Notes: generated by a model not told the origin, from the letters alone. DNA of 64,000 nucleotides from Promicromonospora iranensis (GCF_028994805.1 NZ_JAJQQP010000004.1:186001-250000); one strand, 5' to 3'; positions 34,466-43,043 are shown, counted from the first letter of the stretch. Made by a program: numbers and translations.

Positions 34466-36001
34466 GTGAGCGCACCACCCCGCCCGAGCGCGGCCTCCCG
34501 TACCCCCGGCGCCCGGACGAGCCGACCGGCCAGCCGGCCGACCGCCCGCCGCAGCCGGCTCGTCGAGGAGCCGGTCCCCGCCGAGCGGGGGCCGCTCGCG
34601 CTGTCCCACATCGTCTCCGGCGTCCTCTCCGCCGGCCAGGCTCTCGTGCTGTCGCTCGCCGTCGTGGTCCTCCCGGCGGTGGTCGCCTATCTCGTGGGTA
34701 CGGCCACCATGGCCTCGACCGTCGACGCCCCGGACGACGCCGCCCAGGTCCGCTCGGCCGTCGACGTCGCCATGGGCATCTGGCTGCTGGGCCACGGCGT
34801 CCCGCTCACCGCCGACGCCGTCACCGTCTCCCTCGCCCCGCTGGGTGTCGCGGCCCTCGCGCTGTTCGTCATGTACGTCTCGGCCAAGCGCTTCGCCACC
34901 GCCTCCGTGCATGCCTGGGCCGCGGGTGCCGTCACCTACGCCCTCTGCACGACGGCGGTGGCCGCCATCGCGGGCAGCGCACCCGGCTGGACGCTCCCCG
35001 TGGCGACGCTGGCCGGCCTGGTCATGGGCGGGCTCGGCATGGCGCTCGGCATCCTGGCACGCCCGGACGCACCGACGGCCGCCGAGATCGGCGAGCGGGC
35101 CGAGGCGCTGGCCCACCGGCTCACCGGCGTGCATCTCGTGCCCGCCACGCTGCGGCTCGGGCTGCGCGCCGGAGCGGTGGTCGTCGCGCTGCTGGTCGGT
35201 GGAGCGGCGCTCCTGGTGGCGGCGTGGGCGCTGGCCGGGCGCGCCACCTCGTCGGACATCATCACCTCCCTCGAACCTGGCTGGACCGGTGGGGTCGTGT
35301 TCGCCGTGGCGCAGCTCGCGCTGCTGCCCAACGTCGTGCTGTGGGCGGTCGCCTGGCTCGCGGGGCCGGGCTTCGCCGTCGGCGAGGGGACCAGCTTCAC
35401 GCCGTTCGGCACGATCTCCGGGCCGCTGCCCGCGATCCCGCTCCTCGGTGCGCTGCCCGGGGACGACTGGGCCAACCCGGTCAGCGCCTGGGCACCGGTG
35501 CTCGTGGTCGCGTGCGGCGTGGTGGCGGGCCTGTTCGCGTGGCGCCGGCTCGAGCCGACGCTGGTCCGCTGGTCCGACGTCGGCTGGGTGCTCACCGGGA
35601 TCGTCCTCACCCCGGGCGTCGTCATGCTGGTGGCGCAGTGGGCGGCGGCGGGTGCGGGCGGTCCGGGCCGGCTGTCCGACGTCGGCGCGAACCCGCTGGT
35701 GACCGCGGGCCTGGTCGCCGCGGAGGTCGGCGGGGGAGCGGCGGCCGTGCTGCTCGGCGCCAAGCTGGACGTGGTGTCCCGGCGCGGCGAGATCGGCGGC
35801 GGCCTGACCGCGTGGCTGCGGCCCACCGCACCGGCCGGGGAGCCGCCGGAGGACGGGCCCGACGACCGGGCGCCGGAGGTGGTCGACCTGGCGGCCGAGC
35901 TCGGGCTGGCCGAGGAGCAGGCCCGGACCGACGACGTGGAGCCCGCCGGACCGTCGGACGGGCCGACCGGTGAGGCGAGCGCGACCGACCCGGGAAAGTA
36001 G
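34466..36001 (+). CDS. perM: DUF6350 / PerM-like cell-division membrane protein
   Basis: 511 residues: an Arg/Pro-rich cytoplasmic N-terminus (1-45), about nine or ten TM helices (from SGVLSAGQALVLSLAVVVLPAVVAYLVG to about residue 440), and an acidic C-terminal tail. In Mycobacterium tuberculosis the homologous family member PerM (Rv0955) lies in the same slot, between sucD and purN, and supports cell division and persistence. I use both position and topology for the name. GTG 34466 is the chosen start. The stop codon is embedded in the purN promoter. Confidence 0.75.
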   Translation: MSAPPRPSAASRTPGARTSRPASRPTARRSRLVEEPVPAERGPLALSHIVSGVLSAGQALVLSLAVVVLPAVVAYLVGTATMASTVDAPDDAAQVRSAVDVAMGIWLLGHGVPLTADAVTVSLAPLGVAALALFVMYVSAKRFATASVHAWAAGAVTYALCTTAVAAIAGSAPGWTLPVATLAGLVMGGLGMALGILARPDAPTAAEIGERAEALAHRLTGVHLVPATLRLGLRAGAVVVALLVGGAALLVAAWALAGRATSSDIITSLEPGWTGGVVFAVAQLALLPNVVLWAVAWLAGPGFAVGEGTSFTPFGTISGPLPAIPLLGALPGDDWANPVSAWAPVLVVACGVVAGLFAWRRLEPTLVRWSDVGWVLTGIVLTPGVVMLVAQWAAAGAGGPGRLSDVGANPLVTAGLVAAEVGGGAAAVLLGAKLDVVSRRGEIGGGLTAWLRPTAPAGEPPEDGPDDRAPEVVDLAAELGLAEEQARTDDVEPAGPSDGPTGEASATDPGK

Positions 36002-36011
36002 GCTGGGGCAC

Positions 36012-36656
36012 GTGCAGACGCCCTCCGGTCACCCCGTCGAGTCCAGTTCCGCCCAGCGCCTCGTGGTGCTCGCCTCGGGTGGTGGGTCCAACCTCGCCGC
36101 CCTGCTCGCCGCCCATGAGGGAGCGTCGTACGGCGCGCGCGTGGTCGGTGTGGTGTCCGACCGGCCGACGGCGGGTGCGCTCGACCTGGCTCGTGACGCC
36201 GGTGTGGCCTCCGCCGTCGTCGCGATGAAGGACTTCGACGACCGCTCGGCCTGGAACGACGGTGTGCTCGAGGCGGTCTCGGTCTTCCAGCCGGACTACC
36301 TGATCCTGGCGGGCTTCATGCGCATCCTCGCCCCGAGCGTCGTGCGGAAGTTCGAGGGCCGCATGATGAACACGCACCCGGCGCTCCTGCCCAGCTTTCC
36401 CGGCGCGCACCCGGTGCGCGACACGCTGGCGCACGGCGTCAAGATCACCGGCTGCACGGTGCACCTGGTCGACGAGGGTGTGGACACCGGACCGATCATC
36501 GCCCAGGCGGCGGTACCGGTCCTCGACGGCGACGACGAGCCGGCCCTGACCGAGCGGATCAAGGTCGCCGAGCGTGCGCTGCTCGTCGAGACCGTCGGCC
36601 GGATCGCCCGTGAGGGCCTGTACGTAGCGGGTCGGAAGGCCTCGATCGGGCGCTGA
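36012..36656 (+). CDS. purN: Phosphoribosylglycinamide formyltransferase
   Basis: 214 residues, the folate-dependent GAR transformylase of purine synthesis (step 3). It shows LVVLASGGGSNLAALL, the formyl-transfer motif FMRILAPSVVRKFEGR, the catalytic Asn/His in NTHPALLPSFPGAH, and the Asp in VDEGVDTGPIIAQ. TAGGCT at 35999-36004 lies 7 nt before GTG 36012 and overlaps the perM stop, so a leaderless transcript can start here. In most relatives purH follows directly; here it is about 10 kb away. Confidence 0.95.
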   Translation: MQTPSGHPVESSSAQRLVVLASGGGSNLAALLAAHEGASYGARVVGVVSDRPTAGALDLARDAGVASAVVAMKDFDDRSAWNDGVLEAVSVFQPDYLILAGFMRILAPSVVRKFEGRMMNTHPALLPSFPGAHPVRDTLAHGVKITGCTVHLVDEGVDTGPIIAQAAVPVLDGDDEPALTERIKVAERALLVETVGRIAREGLYVAGRKASIGR

Positions 36657-36674
36657 GCGCCCTCTGCCAGACAT

Positions 36675-36706
36675 TTCACCCGCTCGACACACGTGACCAC
36701 TACGTT
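36675..36706 (+). promoter_or_regulatory. TTCACCC box and TACGTT -10 element
   Basis: TTCACCCGC (36675-36683) sits about 18 nt before TACGTT (36701-36706), a plausible -10. The promoter would drive the very small ORF at 36722 and possibly the BCCT gene. Confidence 0.35.
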
Positions 36707-36721
36707 GTGGCGCGTGACCGC

Positions 36722-36802
36722 ATGGCGGGTGCCCTGGTGTGCGTCCTCAGCGCGCTCTACTTCGTGCGCCCGCTGATGCGGATCGGGAAGCACGACATCT
36801 GA
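36722..36802 (+). CDS. Small hydrophobic ORF (26 residues), candidate unannotated membrane microprotein
   Basis: ATG 36722 opens a frame of 26 codons ending at TGA 36800. The residues MAGALVCVLSALYFV are hydrophobic and are followed by a basic tail (RPLMRIGKHDI), like a single-pass small membrane protein. Of the 25 codons after the ATG, nearly all end in G or C, the bias of real genes here and unlike the neighbouring non-coding DNA. A -10 (TACGTT) lies 15 nt upstream. An in-frame GTG at 36707 is a less likely start. No family is recognised. Confidence 0.45.
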   Translation: MAGALVCVLSALYFVRPLMRIGKHDI

Positions 36803-36955
36803 CCGGACCACGCCCTGGGGCTGCCGGCCGGCGGCCGAAGCTCAGGAAGCACGGCGCCGGGGGCCTCGATACGGTGGCTGGGTCAATCTGCGGGAACCTC
36901 GCACATCAGTAATGACTCCGATCGGGCGAGAAACGTCCACAGCGAAAGGCAGGAC

Positions 36956-38620
36956 ATGTCTGACGACCACAGCACGAGCACGAAGGACGCTCCCCCCGGG
37001 GCGGCCGGCAGGCGCAAGCTGATCCCCGCGCCGGGGGTCTTCTATCCGGCGGCTGGCCTGCTGCTCGCGTTCGTGGTGATCACCGCGATCATCCCGGAGC
37101 AGATGGGCGACCTGATCGCCACGGCGAACCAGACCGTCGTGCAGGACCTGGGCTGGTACTACATCGGCCTGGTCGCGGCCTGCGTCTTCTTCGCCATCTG
37201 GCTGGCGGTCTCGCCGATGGGCACCATCGTGCTCGGCAAGGACCCCAATGACGAACCGGAGTTCAAGCTCGGCTCGTGGTTCGCCATGCTGTTCGCCGCC
37301 GGCATGGGCATCGGCCTCGTCTTCTGGGGCGTCGCCGAGCCGCTCAACCACTACAGCGTGACGCCCCCGGGAGCCAGCGCCGCCACACCGGCAGCGGCGG
37401 CACGCTCGGCCATGGACGTCACGTTCCTGCACTGGGGGCTGCACGCCTGGGCCATCTACGTGGTGGTCGGCCTCGCCATCGCCTACTCGGTGCACCGCCT
37501 GGGCAACCCCGTCTCGATCCGCTGGGCGCTCAAGCCCTTGCTCGGTGACCGCGTCCAGGGCTTCTGGGGCGACGTCATCGACGTGATCGCCGTGCTGGGC
37601 ACCCTGTTCGGCGTCGCGACGTCGCTCGGCCTGGGCGTGACCCAGATCGGTGCGGGGCTCGGTTATCTCGAGGTCATCGACGAGCCCACCACGTGGATGC
37701 TCGTCGCCCTGATCATCGTCATCACGGCGCTCGCCGTGACCTCGGTGATCACGGGTGTGGACAAGGGCATCAAGTGGCTGTCCAACATCAACATGGGCCT
37801 CGCCACGGCGATCATGGTGTTCGTCCTGATCGCCGGCCCCACCGTGTTCATCCTGAGCGACTTCATCACGCAGATCGGTTCGTACCTGCAGAACTTCTTC
37901 TACCTCACGTTCAACGCCCGGCCCTTCCAGGAGGAGGGGGCGGCGTGGCTCGGCGGCTGGACCACGTTCTACTGGGGCTGGTGGATGAGCTGGGCGCCGT
38001 TCGTGGGCGTGTTCATCGCCCGGATCTCGAAGGGCCGCACGATCCGCCAGTTCGTGACGGGTGTGCTCCTCGTGCCCACCCTGGTGACGTTCCTGTGGTT
38101 CTCGGTGCTGGGCGGCACCGCGCTGTACGAGGAGATCTTCGGGGACGGTGGCCTGATCGCCGAGGACGGTTCCGTCAGCACGAACACGGCGCTGTTCCAG
38201 CTCTTCGACACGCTGCCCGGAGCCGCGATCCTGAGCGTCCTCGGGATCGTCCTGATCGTGATCTTCTTCGTCACCAGCTCGGACTCGGCGTCGTTCGTCG
38301 TCGACATGCTCTCCTCGGGCGGCGACCCGAACCCGCCCCGGTGGAGCCGCGCGTTCTGGGCCTCCGTCGAGGGTGCCGTCGCGGCGGTCCTGCTCGTCGT
38401 GGGCGCGCAGGCTGCGGCCGCCAATCCCGACGCGGGCATCGATCCACTGAGCGCGTTGCAGACCATGGCGATCCTGCTGGCGCTGCCGTTCAGCGTCGTG
38501 CTGGTGCTGCTGGCCGTGTCGACCGCCAAGGCGCTCCTCAAGGAGCAGAAGGTGCGGCAGCAGAAGCAGCGCGAATGGTTCGCGGAGCGGGTCGCGGAAC
38601 ACATCGAGAACCGCTCGTAG
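36956..38620 (+). CDS. BCCT-family betaine/carnitine/choline transporter
   Basis: 554 residues with twelve predicted TM helices. Family marks include FAAGMGIGLVFWGVAEPLNHY (the sodium/substrate region of TM3) and the TM8 aromatic signature FYWGWWMSWAPFVGVFIARISKGRTIRQF in pieces. The C-terminal tail is charged (EQKVRQQKQREWFAERVAEH) and could be the osmosensing element known in BetP. It probably imports compatible solutes. GGCAGGA lies just before ATG 36956. It is the first gene of the accessory segment between purN and purH. Confidence 0.92.
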   Translation: MSDDHSTSTKDAPPGAAGRRKLIPAPGVFYPAAGLLLAFVVITAIIPEQMGDLIATANQTVVQDLGWYYIGLVAACVFFAIWLAVSPMGTIVLGKDPNDEPEFKLGSWFAMLFAAGMGIGLVFWGVAEPLNHYSVTPPGASAATPAAAARSAMDVTFLHWGLHAWAIYVVVGLAIAYSVHRLGNPVSIRWALKPLLGDRVQGFWGDVIDVIAVLGTLFGVATSLGLGVTQIGAGLGYLEVIDEPTTWMLVALIIVITALAVTSVITGVDKGIKWLSNINMGLATAIMVFVLIAGPTVFILSDFITQIGSYLQNFFYLTFNARPFQEEGAAWLGGWTTFYWGWWMSWAPFVGVFIARISKGRTIRQFVTGVLLVPTLVTFLWFSVLGGTALYEEIFGDGGLIAEDGSVSTNTALFQLFDTLPGAAILSVLGIVLIVIFFVTSSDSASFVVDMLSSGGDPNPPRWSRAFWASVEGAVAAVLLVVGAQAAAANPDAGIDPLSALQTMAILLALPFSVVLVLLAVSTAKALLKEQKVRQQKQREWFAERVAEHIENRS

Positions 38621-38636
38621 CGGTTCCGGCCGGCGC

Positions 38637-39215
38637 TCAGTCCTCCTGCGCCGGCTCCGTCGCGAGGTCACGCGGGCCGACGGCGAAGACGACCTGGTAG
38701 TACGTCCGCTCCGGGTCGTCGGGGTCGGCCCGCTTGGCCGCACCGGTCCTGTCCCACCACTTCTCCAGCACGGCGGTGACCTCGGCCGTCATCCGTTCGG
38801 CCTCGTCACGCGTGAGGAAGGCGCCGCTGGCGGTCCCCTCGTGGAAGTTCTCCTGTTCTCCGGGGGCGTCCCGGTCCCGCAGGAACATGTCACGCAACCA
38901 TCGGGTGTACGGGGCGATCGCGCGCTCGGCCCCTGCGATGTCGCGGTCGATCACGAACTGTTCCACCACCGGCCGCCACACCCGGTCTCGCTTGTCGCGA
39001 GCGAGCTCCGGTGCCTCCTCGATGAAGTGGTGCCGGGCGAGCACGCGCAGGTGGAAGCTGATCGAGTTCGCCGGCTCGCCGAGCGCCCTGGCGAGATCGG
39101 CGGCACGGGCGTGCTCGCGGACGTTGAGCTCCACCAGGATCCGCTGCCGCAGCGGGTGCGCCATGGCGCGCAGGGTCTCCGGGTCGGTGATGCGGAGCGG
39201 TTCCTTCGAGGCCAT
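38637..39215 (-). CDS. ArsR/winged-helix transcriptional regulator
   Basis: 192 residues. The N-terminal winged helix (DPETLRAMAHPLRQRILVEL ... PANSISFHLRVLARHHFIEEA) is ArsR/HTH_20-like; the C-terminal part is helical and charged, as in regulators of divergent MFS exporters. TAGCCT lies 6 nt before ATG 39215 (leaderless type). The divergent promoter region holds nested palindromes, so it probably represses itself and the MFS gene. Confidence 0.85.
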   Translation of the reverse strand: MASKEPLRITDPETLRAMAHPLRQRILVELNVREHARAADLARALGEPANSISFHLRVLARHHFIEEAPELARDKRDRVWRPVVEQFVIDRDIAGAERAIAPYTRWLRDMFLRDRDAPGEQENFHEGTASGAFLTRDEAERMTAEVTAVLEKWWDRTGAAKRADPDDPERTYYQVVFAVGPRDLATEPAQED

Positions 39216-39233
39216 CGCGTCAGGCTAACAAGG

Positions 39234-39283
39234 TTCCGCACCAACAAATGCGCAACTTCGATTGCGCAAGTACAGTTGCGGAA
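39234..39283. promoter_or_regulatory. Nested palindromic operator between the arsR-like and MFS genes
   Basis: Inner palindrome TGCGCAA-CTTCGA-TTGCGCA (39249-39268) has perfect 7-bp arms. Outer half-sites TTCCGCA (39234) and TTGCGGAA (39276-39283) form a second inverted pair. Both flanking genes have leaderless -10 boxes within or beside it (TAGCCT in each direction), so occupancy would block both. Confidence 0.75.
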
Positions 39284-39297
39284 TCTAGCCTGGCGCC

Positions 39298-40653
39298 ATG
39301 ACGACCGAACGGGCGGCGGGCGAGGCGCGCGCAGGGGAGCCGGCAGCGGAGCCCGCTGCCGAGGGCGCGGCCGGTGTCCCGGAGCCGGCGACGAGCCTCT
39401 GGGGGAACCGCTCGTACCGTCTGCTCCTGACCGGCACGACGGCCGAGGACGTCGGCGACGCGATCGGTACGCTCGCCGTTCCGCTGCTTGCCTACGCCGT
39501 CACCGGGTCGGTGGTGCAGGCGGGCCTGATCGTCTTCGTCGGGCGGCTCGGGTCGATGGTCATGGCGCTGCCGGCCGGCGTGGTCGTGGACCGGGTGAAC
39601 CGGCGTCGGCTCATCATCGCCGGCGCCGCCGTGGCGGCGGCGGCCTGGCTCAGCGTGGTGCTCGTGGGGCTGGTGGGCGGTCTCTCGGTCACGGGACCGC
39701 ACCTGGCCGGGGTGCTCTTCGTGTCCTCGGTGGTGGGCTCGCTGATGGACCCGGCCGGGACTGCCGCCCTGCACGCCGTGGTGCCGAAGGAGCAGCTCGG
39801 TCAGGCGCTGTCCGTGGCGCAGGGGCGGGACGCGGCCGCGACCCTGCTGTCCGGGCCGCTCGGTGGGCTGCTCTACGGCGTCAGCAGTGTGCTGCCGTTC
39901 CTGGTCTCGGCCGCGGGGCGTCTGGTGGCGGTCGTGACCACGTCCATGGTGCGAGAGCCGCTCAACGGCGACCTGGCATCGGCCAGGGCGGAGCGTCCGC
40001 TCGCGTCCCTCGGGCAGGGGCTGCGGCTCGTGTTCGGCGTCCGGCTGTTCCGCAGCGTCCTCGGTCTGTTCATCCTGGTCAACGTGGTGGTCAACGGCCT
40101 GATGATCGCGATCAACCTGCATCTCGTGCGGAGCGGTACCGATCCGACGCTCGTCGGGCTGGTCTACACGGCGGTCGGCGTGGGGGTCCTGGCCGGCTCG
40201 GTCGTCGCCGGACCGCTCATCCGGAGGGTTCGGGTGGGCGCCCTGACCGCGATGGCTCTCGGGGCGTCGGCGGTCGCCGTCATCGTGATGGCGCTGTTCC
40301 CGACGTACTGGGGCTTCGTCGCCGCGCTGACCGGGATGATGCTGTTCGCCCCGGCGCTCAACGCCGGCGTGCTCTCCTATGTCACGGCGATCACGCCGGG
40401 CCACATGCAGGGCCGCATGTCCGCCACGCTCGGGCTGACCGGGCTGGTGGCGGGACCCGTCGCGCCGCTCGCGGGCAGCCTGCTGCTCGCCGGGCTCGGC
40501 ATCGCCGCCGCGATGTGGGTGTTCGCCGCGTCCCTGGTCGTCCTGTTCCTCGCGCTGTTCCTCGTGCGGTCCCTGTGGCGCGTCGGCCTCCCGGACACCT
40601 GGGCGGCCGACGTGATCGAGTGGCCGACGGCGCGCCCGCCGTCGGCCACGTGA
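39298..40653 (+). CDS. MFS transporter
   Basis: 451 residues with twelve TM helices. The N-terminal NRSYRLLLTGTTAEDVGDAIGTLAVPLLAY and GRLGSMVMALPAGVVVDRVNRRRL match MFS_3/enterobactin-exporter-like proteins; the latter is the conserved loop 2-3 motif. It probably exports a drug or metabolite under control of the divergent ArsR-type regulator. TAGCCT lies 7 nt before ATG 39298. It is convergent with the SDR gene. Confidence 0.88.
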   Translation: MTTERAAGEARAGEPAAEPAAEGAAGVPEPATSLWGNRSYRLLLTGTTAEDVGDAIGTLAVPLLAYAVTGSVVQAGLIVFVGRLGSMVMALPAGVVVDRVNRRRLIIAGAAVAAAAWLSVVLVGLVGGLSVTGPHLAGVLFVSSVVGSLMDPAGTAALHAVVPKEQLGQALSVAQGRDAAATLLSGPLGGLLYGVSSVLPFLVSAAGRLVAVVTTSMVREPLNGDLASARAERPLASLGQGLRLVFGVRLFRSVLGLFILVNVVVNGLMIAINLHLVRSGTDPTLVGLVYTAVGVGVLAGSVVAGPLIRRVRVGALTAMALGASAVAVIVMALFPTYWGFVAALTGMMLFAPALNAGVLSYVTAITPGHMQGRMSATLGLTGLVAGPVAPLAGSLLLAGLGIAAAMWVFAASLVVLFLALFLVRSLWRVGLPDTWAADVIEWPTARPPSAT

Positions 40654-40659
40654 GGCGCG

Positions 40660-41691
40660 TCAGACCGCGGACCAGCCGCCGTCCGAGGCGATGATCGCCC
40701 CGTTGAGGTTCACCGAGTCCTTCGACAGGAGGAACGTGATGGAGGCGGCGAGCTCCTCCGCCGTCGCGAGGCTCAGGATGTTGATCTGGTGGGGGCGCAG
40801 GACCGGCGCGCCGAACTCCGCCTGGCCCGGCACGGGGATGCCGGTGGCGACGCCGCCGGGCGCCACGGCGTTGGTCCGGATGCCGTGCTTCGCGTACATG
40901 ACGGCGTTCGACTTGGTCAGGCCGACCACGGCGTGCTTGGAGGCCGTGTAGGCGACGCCCGCGGCCGAGCCGCGCAGGCCTGCTTCGGAGGCGACGTTGA
41001 CGATGCGGCCCTCCTTCGCCGTCAGCATGGACGGGACGACGGCGCGGGTGAGCCGCATCGTGCCCTCGAGGTTCACGCGGAGCACGCGCTCCCACAGGGT
41101 GTCGGTGACCTCGTGGATCGCCGACATGTCGTCCATGATCCCGGCGACGTTGGCCAGCGCGTCCACCCGGTCGCCCGCGGCGAGGACCATGCGCTCGACG
41201 TCGGCCTGGTCGGAGATGTCGCCGGCGACGGGGACGACCTCGGCTCCGGCCGGCAGGTCGGTGAGCGTGGCGGCGAGCTCCCCGAGCTTCTCCTCGGAGA
41301 TGTCCGCGGCGACGACCCGACCGCCCTCGCGGGCGACCCGGGACGCGACGGCACGGCCGATGCCCGAGGCCGCACCCGTGACGATCACGGTCTGGCCCGT
41401 GAAGCGGCCGGGAGTGATCTGCTCGACCCAGCCGGTCGGCTGCTCGTCCTCGGCGTCCGCCTGAGCGGCCTCGTCGGGTGCCGCCTCCCGGTAGGCGGCG
41501 ATCAGGCCGTCGAGCGCCGCGGCCGGGAACTTGCCGCCGGACAGCGCCACCAGCTGCTCCAGCGGCAGGCTGCGGGCGGGGGCGAGCGAGTCGGGGGTCG
41601 CGCCGCCCTGGGCGAGGAAGCCGGCGAGGATCTGGCCGCCGACAGGGTGGTCGAGCCACTCGCCGACGGTGGAGTGAACGGTCAGTGCCAT
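40660..41691 (-). CDS. SDR-family oxidoreductase with an N-terminal extra module
   Basis: 343 residues. Residues 97-343 are a complete classical SDR: VIVTGAASGIGRAVA (cofactor), NVAGIM, catalytic Ser 235, Tyr 248 and Lys 252 (AYTASKHAV), and the C-terminal IIASDGGWSAV. Residues 1-75 are an additional helical module (VHSTVGEWLDHPVGGQILAGF ... LPLEQLVALSGGKFP) that, from memory, resembles the small C-terminal segment of some actinobacterial GH3 beta-glucosidases. A GGAG site precedes ATG 41691. It is divergent from a TetR gene, with a perfect palindrome between them. The substrate is unknown. Confidence 0.88.
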   Translation of the reverse strand: MALTVHSTVGEWLDHPVGGQILAGFLAQGGATPDSLAPARSLPLEQLVALSGGKFPAAALDGLIAAYREAAPDEAAQADAEDEQPTGWVEQITPGRFTGQTVIVTGAASGIGRAVASRVAREGGRVVAADISEEKLGELAATLTDLPAGAEVVPVAGDISDQADVERMVLAAGDRVDALANVAGIMDDMSAIHEVTDTLWERVLRVNLEGTMRLTRAVVPSMLTAKEGRIVNVASEAGLRGSAAGVAYTASKHAVVGLTKSNAVMYAKHGIRTNAVAPGGVATGIPVPGQAEFGAPVLRPHQINILSLATAEELAASITFLLSKDSVNLNGAIIASDGGWSAV

Positions 41692-41711
41692 GGTGTGCTC
41701 CTAGGACGGGG

Positions 41712-41741
41712 TAGATACCGGACAACACTGTCCGGTATCTA
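41712..41741. promoter_or_regulatory. Perfect 30-bp palindromic operator between the SDR and TetR genes
   Basis: Arms TAGATACCGGACA (41712-41724) and TGTCCGGTATCTA (41729-41741) are exact inverted copies with a 4-nt spacer. The right end overlaps a TAGGAT -10 box (41740-41745), 6 nt before the TetR ATG at 41752. It is almost certainly the TetR operator controlling both genes. Confidence 0.85.
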
Positions 41742-41751
41742 GGATAGGCCC

Positions 41752-42372
41752 ATGACCGGCGTGTTGCGCGATCCCCGACGTGGTGACGTCCCGCGCGTCC
41801 CCGCGCGCCGCGAGGGAGCGCCCAACCTCGGTCCGCGGGCCGCGGCGGGCAATCGCGCCGCGCTGCTGGCCGCGGCTCGGGAGGTCTTCGGGTCCGACGG
41901 GACCGGCGCACCGCTGAGCGCCGTCGCCAAGCGCGCGGGCGTCGGGCAGGGCAGCCTCTACCGGCACTTCCCGGAACGGGTTGACCTCGTGGTGGCGGTC
42001 TTCGAGGAGCAGGTGGTCGCCGTCGAGGAGCTCGCGCAGGCCCCCGGCGTCGGGCTGCCGGAGCTGCTCGGGCTGGTCACGCGGCACGCGGTCGACTCGG
42101 TGGGGTTCGTGGACCTGGTCAGGTCGGGCGTGCCGGACGGGCGGCTGTCCGGCCTGGCGGAGCGGGTTGCCGGCGCCCTGGGAACCCGGCTGCCGGACGC
42201 GACGGCGAGCGGCGCCGTCCCGCCGGGAACGACGCCGGACGACCTGCTGCTCGCCGTCTCGATGGTGGTCGGCGGGCTGTCCGGGGTGGGTGCGGCCGAC
42301 CGGACGAGCAGAGCCACGCGGGCCTGGGAGCTGCTGGGGATCGAGGTGCGGATCCCGGACGCGCCGGCCTGA
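41752..42372 (+). CDS. TetR-family transcriptional regulator
   Basis: 206 residues. The HTH spans about residues 30-75 (NRAALLAAAREVF ... LSAVAKRAGVGQGSLYRHFPERVDLV). The C-terminal domain is short and Gly/Ala-rich. TAGGAT lies 6 nt before ATG 41752. It is divergent from the SDR gene, which it probably represses through the intervening palindrome. It is convergent with another TetR gene (42391). Confidence 0.88.
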   Translation: MTGVLRDPRRGDVPRVPARREGAPNLGPRAAAGNRAALLAAAREVFGSDGTGAPLSAVAKRAGVGQGSLYRHFPERVDLVVAVFEEQVVAVEELAQAPGVGLPELLGLVTRHAVDSVGFVDLVRSGVPDGRLSGLAERVAGALGTRLPDATASGAVPPGTTPDDLLLAVSMVVGGLSGVGAADRTSRATRAWELLGIEVRIPDAPA

Positions 42373-42390
42373 TCCGGTCGTGCGCGTCCG

Positions 42391-42981
42391 CTAGTCGGGC
42401 GTGACCGCGCGGCGGACCGCCTCGCGCAGGAACTCCCGTCGGCGCCGGTGCTCCGCCGGTGCCTCGCCGGAGTGTGCCGCGTACACGTTGCTGACCGGTG
42501 ACCAGGCCATCGACATGGCGATCACCATGGCCATCACGTCAAACGGATCACCGGCAACGACCGTGCCCGCCGCCTGCGCCGACGCGATGGCGGCCAGCTT
42601 CTCGGCGTCCTGGCGTTCCGGGTCGGCGACCAGGTGGCCCTCGGGCCTCCGCTCCAGCCGCGACCACGTTGCCAGCCGGACGATGTCGGGGTGCGCCAGG
42701 TACTCGTCGTAGAGCCGCACCGCCCAGCCTGGCAGGTCGTCCGCGTCGATCGTCGCGAGGTCGATGATCTGGCGGAACGACGCGGCCAGGACCGCGTCGA
42801 ACAGCTCGTCCTTGGTGCCGAAGTAGCCGTACAGCTGGGCCTTGTTCGTGCGGGCGGCACTGGTGATGCGCTCGATCCGGGCTCCCGAGAAGCCGTACTG
42901 GGCGAACTCGGCGGTCGCGGCCTCCAGGATCCGGTGCCACGTCGCCGCACCGCGAGCGGTGAGGGGCTTCCTGTCTGCCAC
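42391..42981 (-). CDS. TetR-family transcriptional regulator
   Basis: 196 residues. The HTH (residues 14-60) reads WHRILEAATAEFAQYGFSGARIERI and TNKAQLYGYFGTKDELFDAVL; the C-terminal domain belongs to the TetR_C_17-like group often found near dehydrogenase genes. It starts at GTG 42981, with TAGGGT 6 nt upstream. It is divergent from the alcohol dehydrogenase gene and probably represses it. Confidence 0.87.
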   Translation of the reverse strand: MADRKPLTARGAATWHRILEAATAEFAQYGFSGARIERITSAARTNKAQLYGYFGTKDELFDAVLAASFRQIIDLATIDADDLPGWAVRLYDEYLAHPDIVRLATWSRLERRPEGHLVADPERQDAEKLAAIASAQAAGTVVAGDPFDVMAMVIAMSMAWSPVSNVYAAHSGEAPAEHRRRREFLREAVRRAVTPD

Positions 42982-43043
42982 GTGCCGACCCTACCGCCCG
43001 GCTCGACGCTTGCTCTGCCCGGCGGGGATGCCGTACCGTCGAA

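Noticed and set aside
36714-36773. GTG 36714, seven nt after TACGTT, as a leaderless start for a 19-residue peptide
   Set aside because: The spacing fits, but its codons lack the G/C third-position bias, whereas the overlapping frame from ATG 36722 has it.
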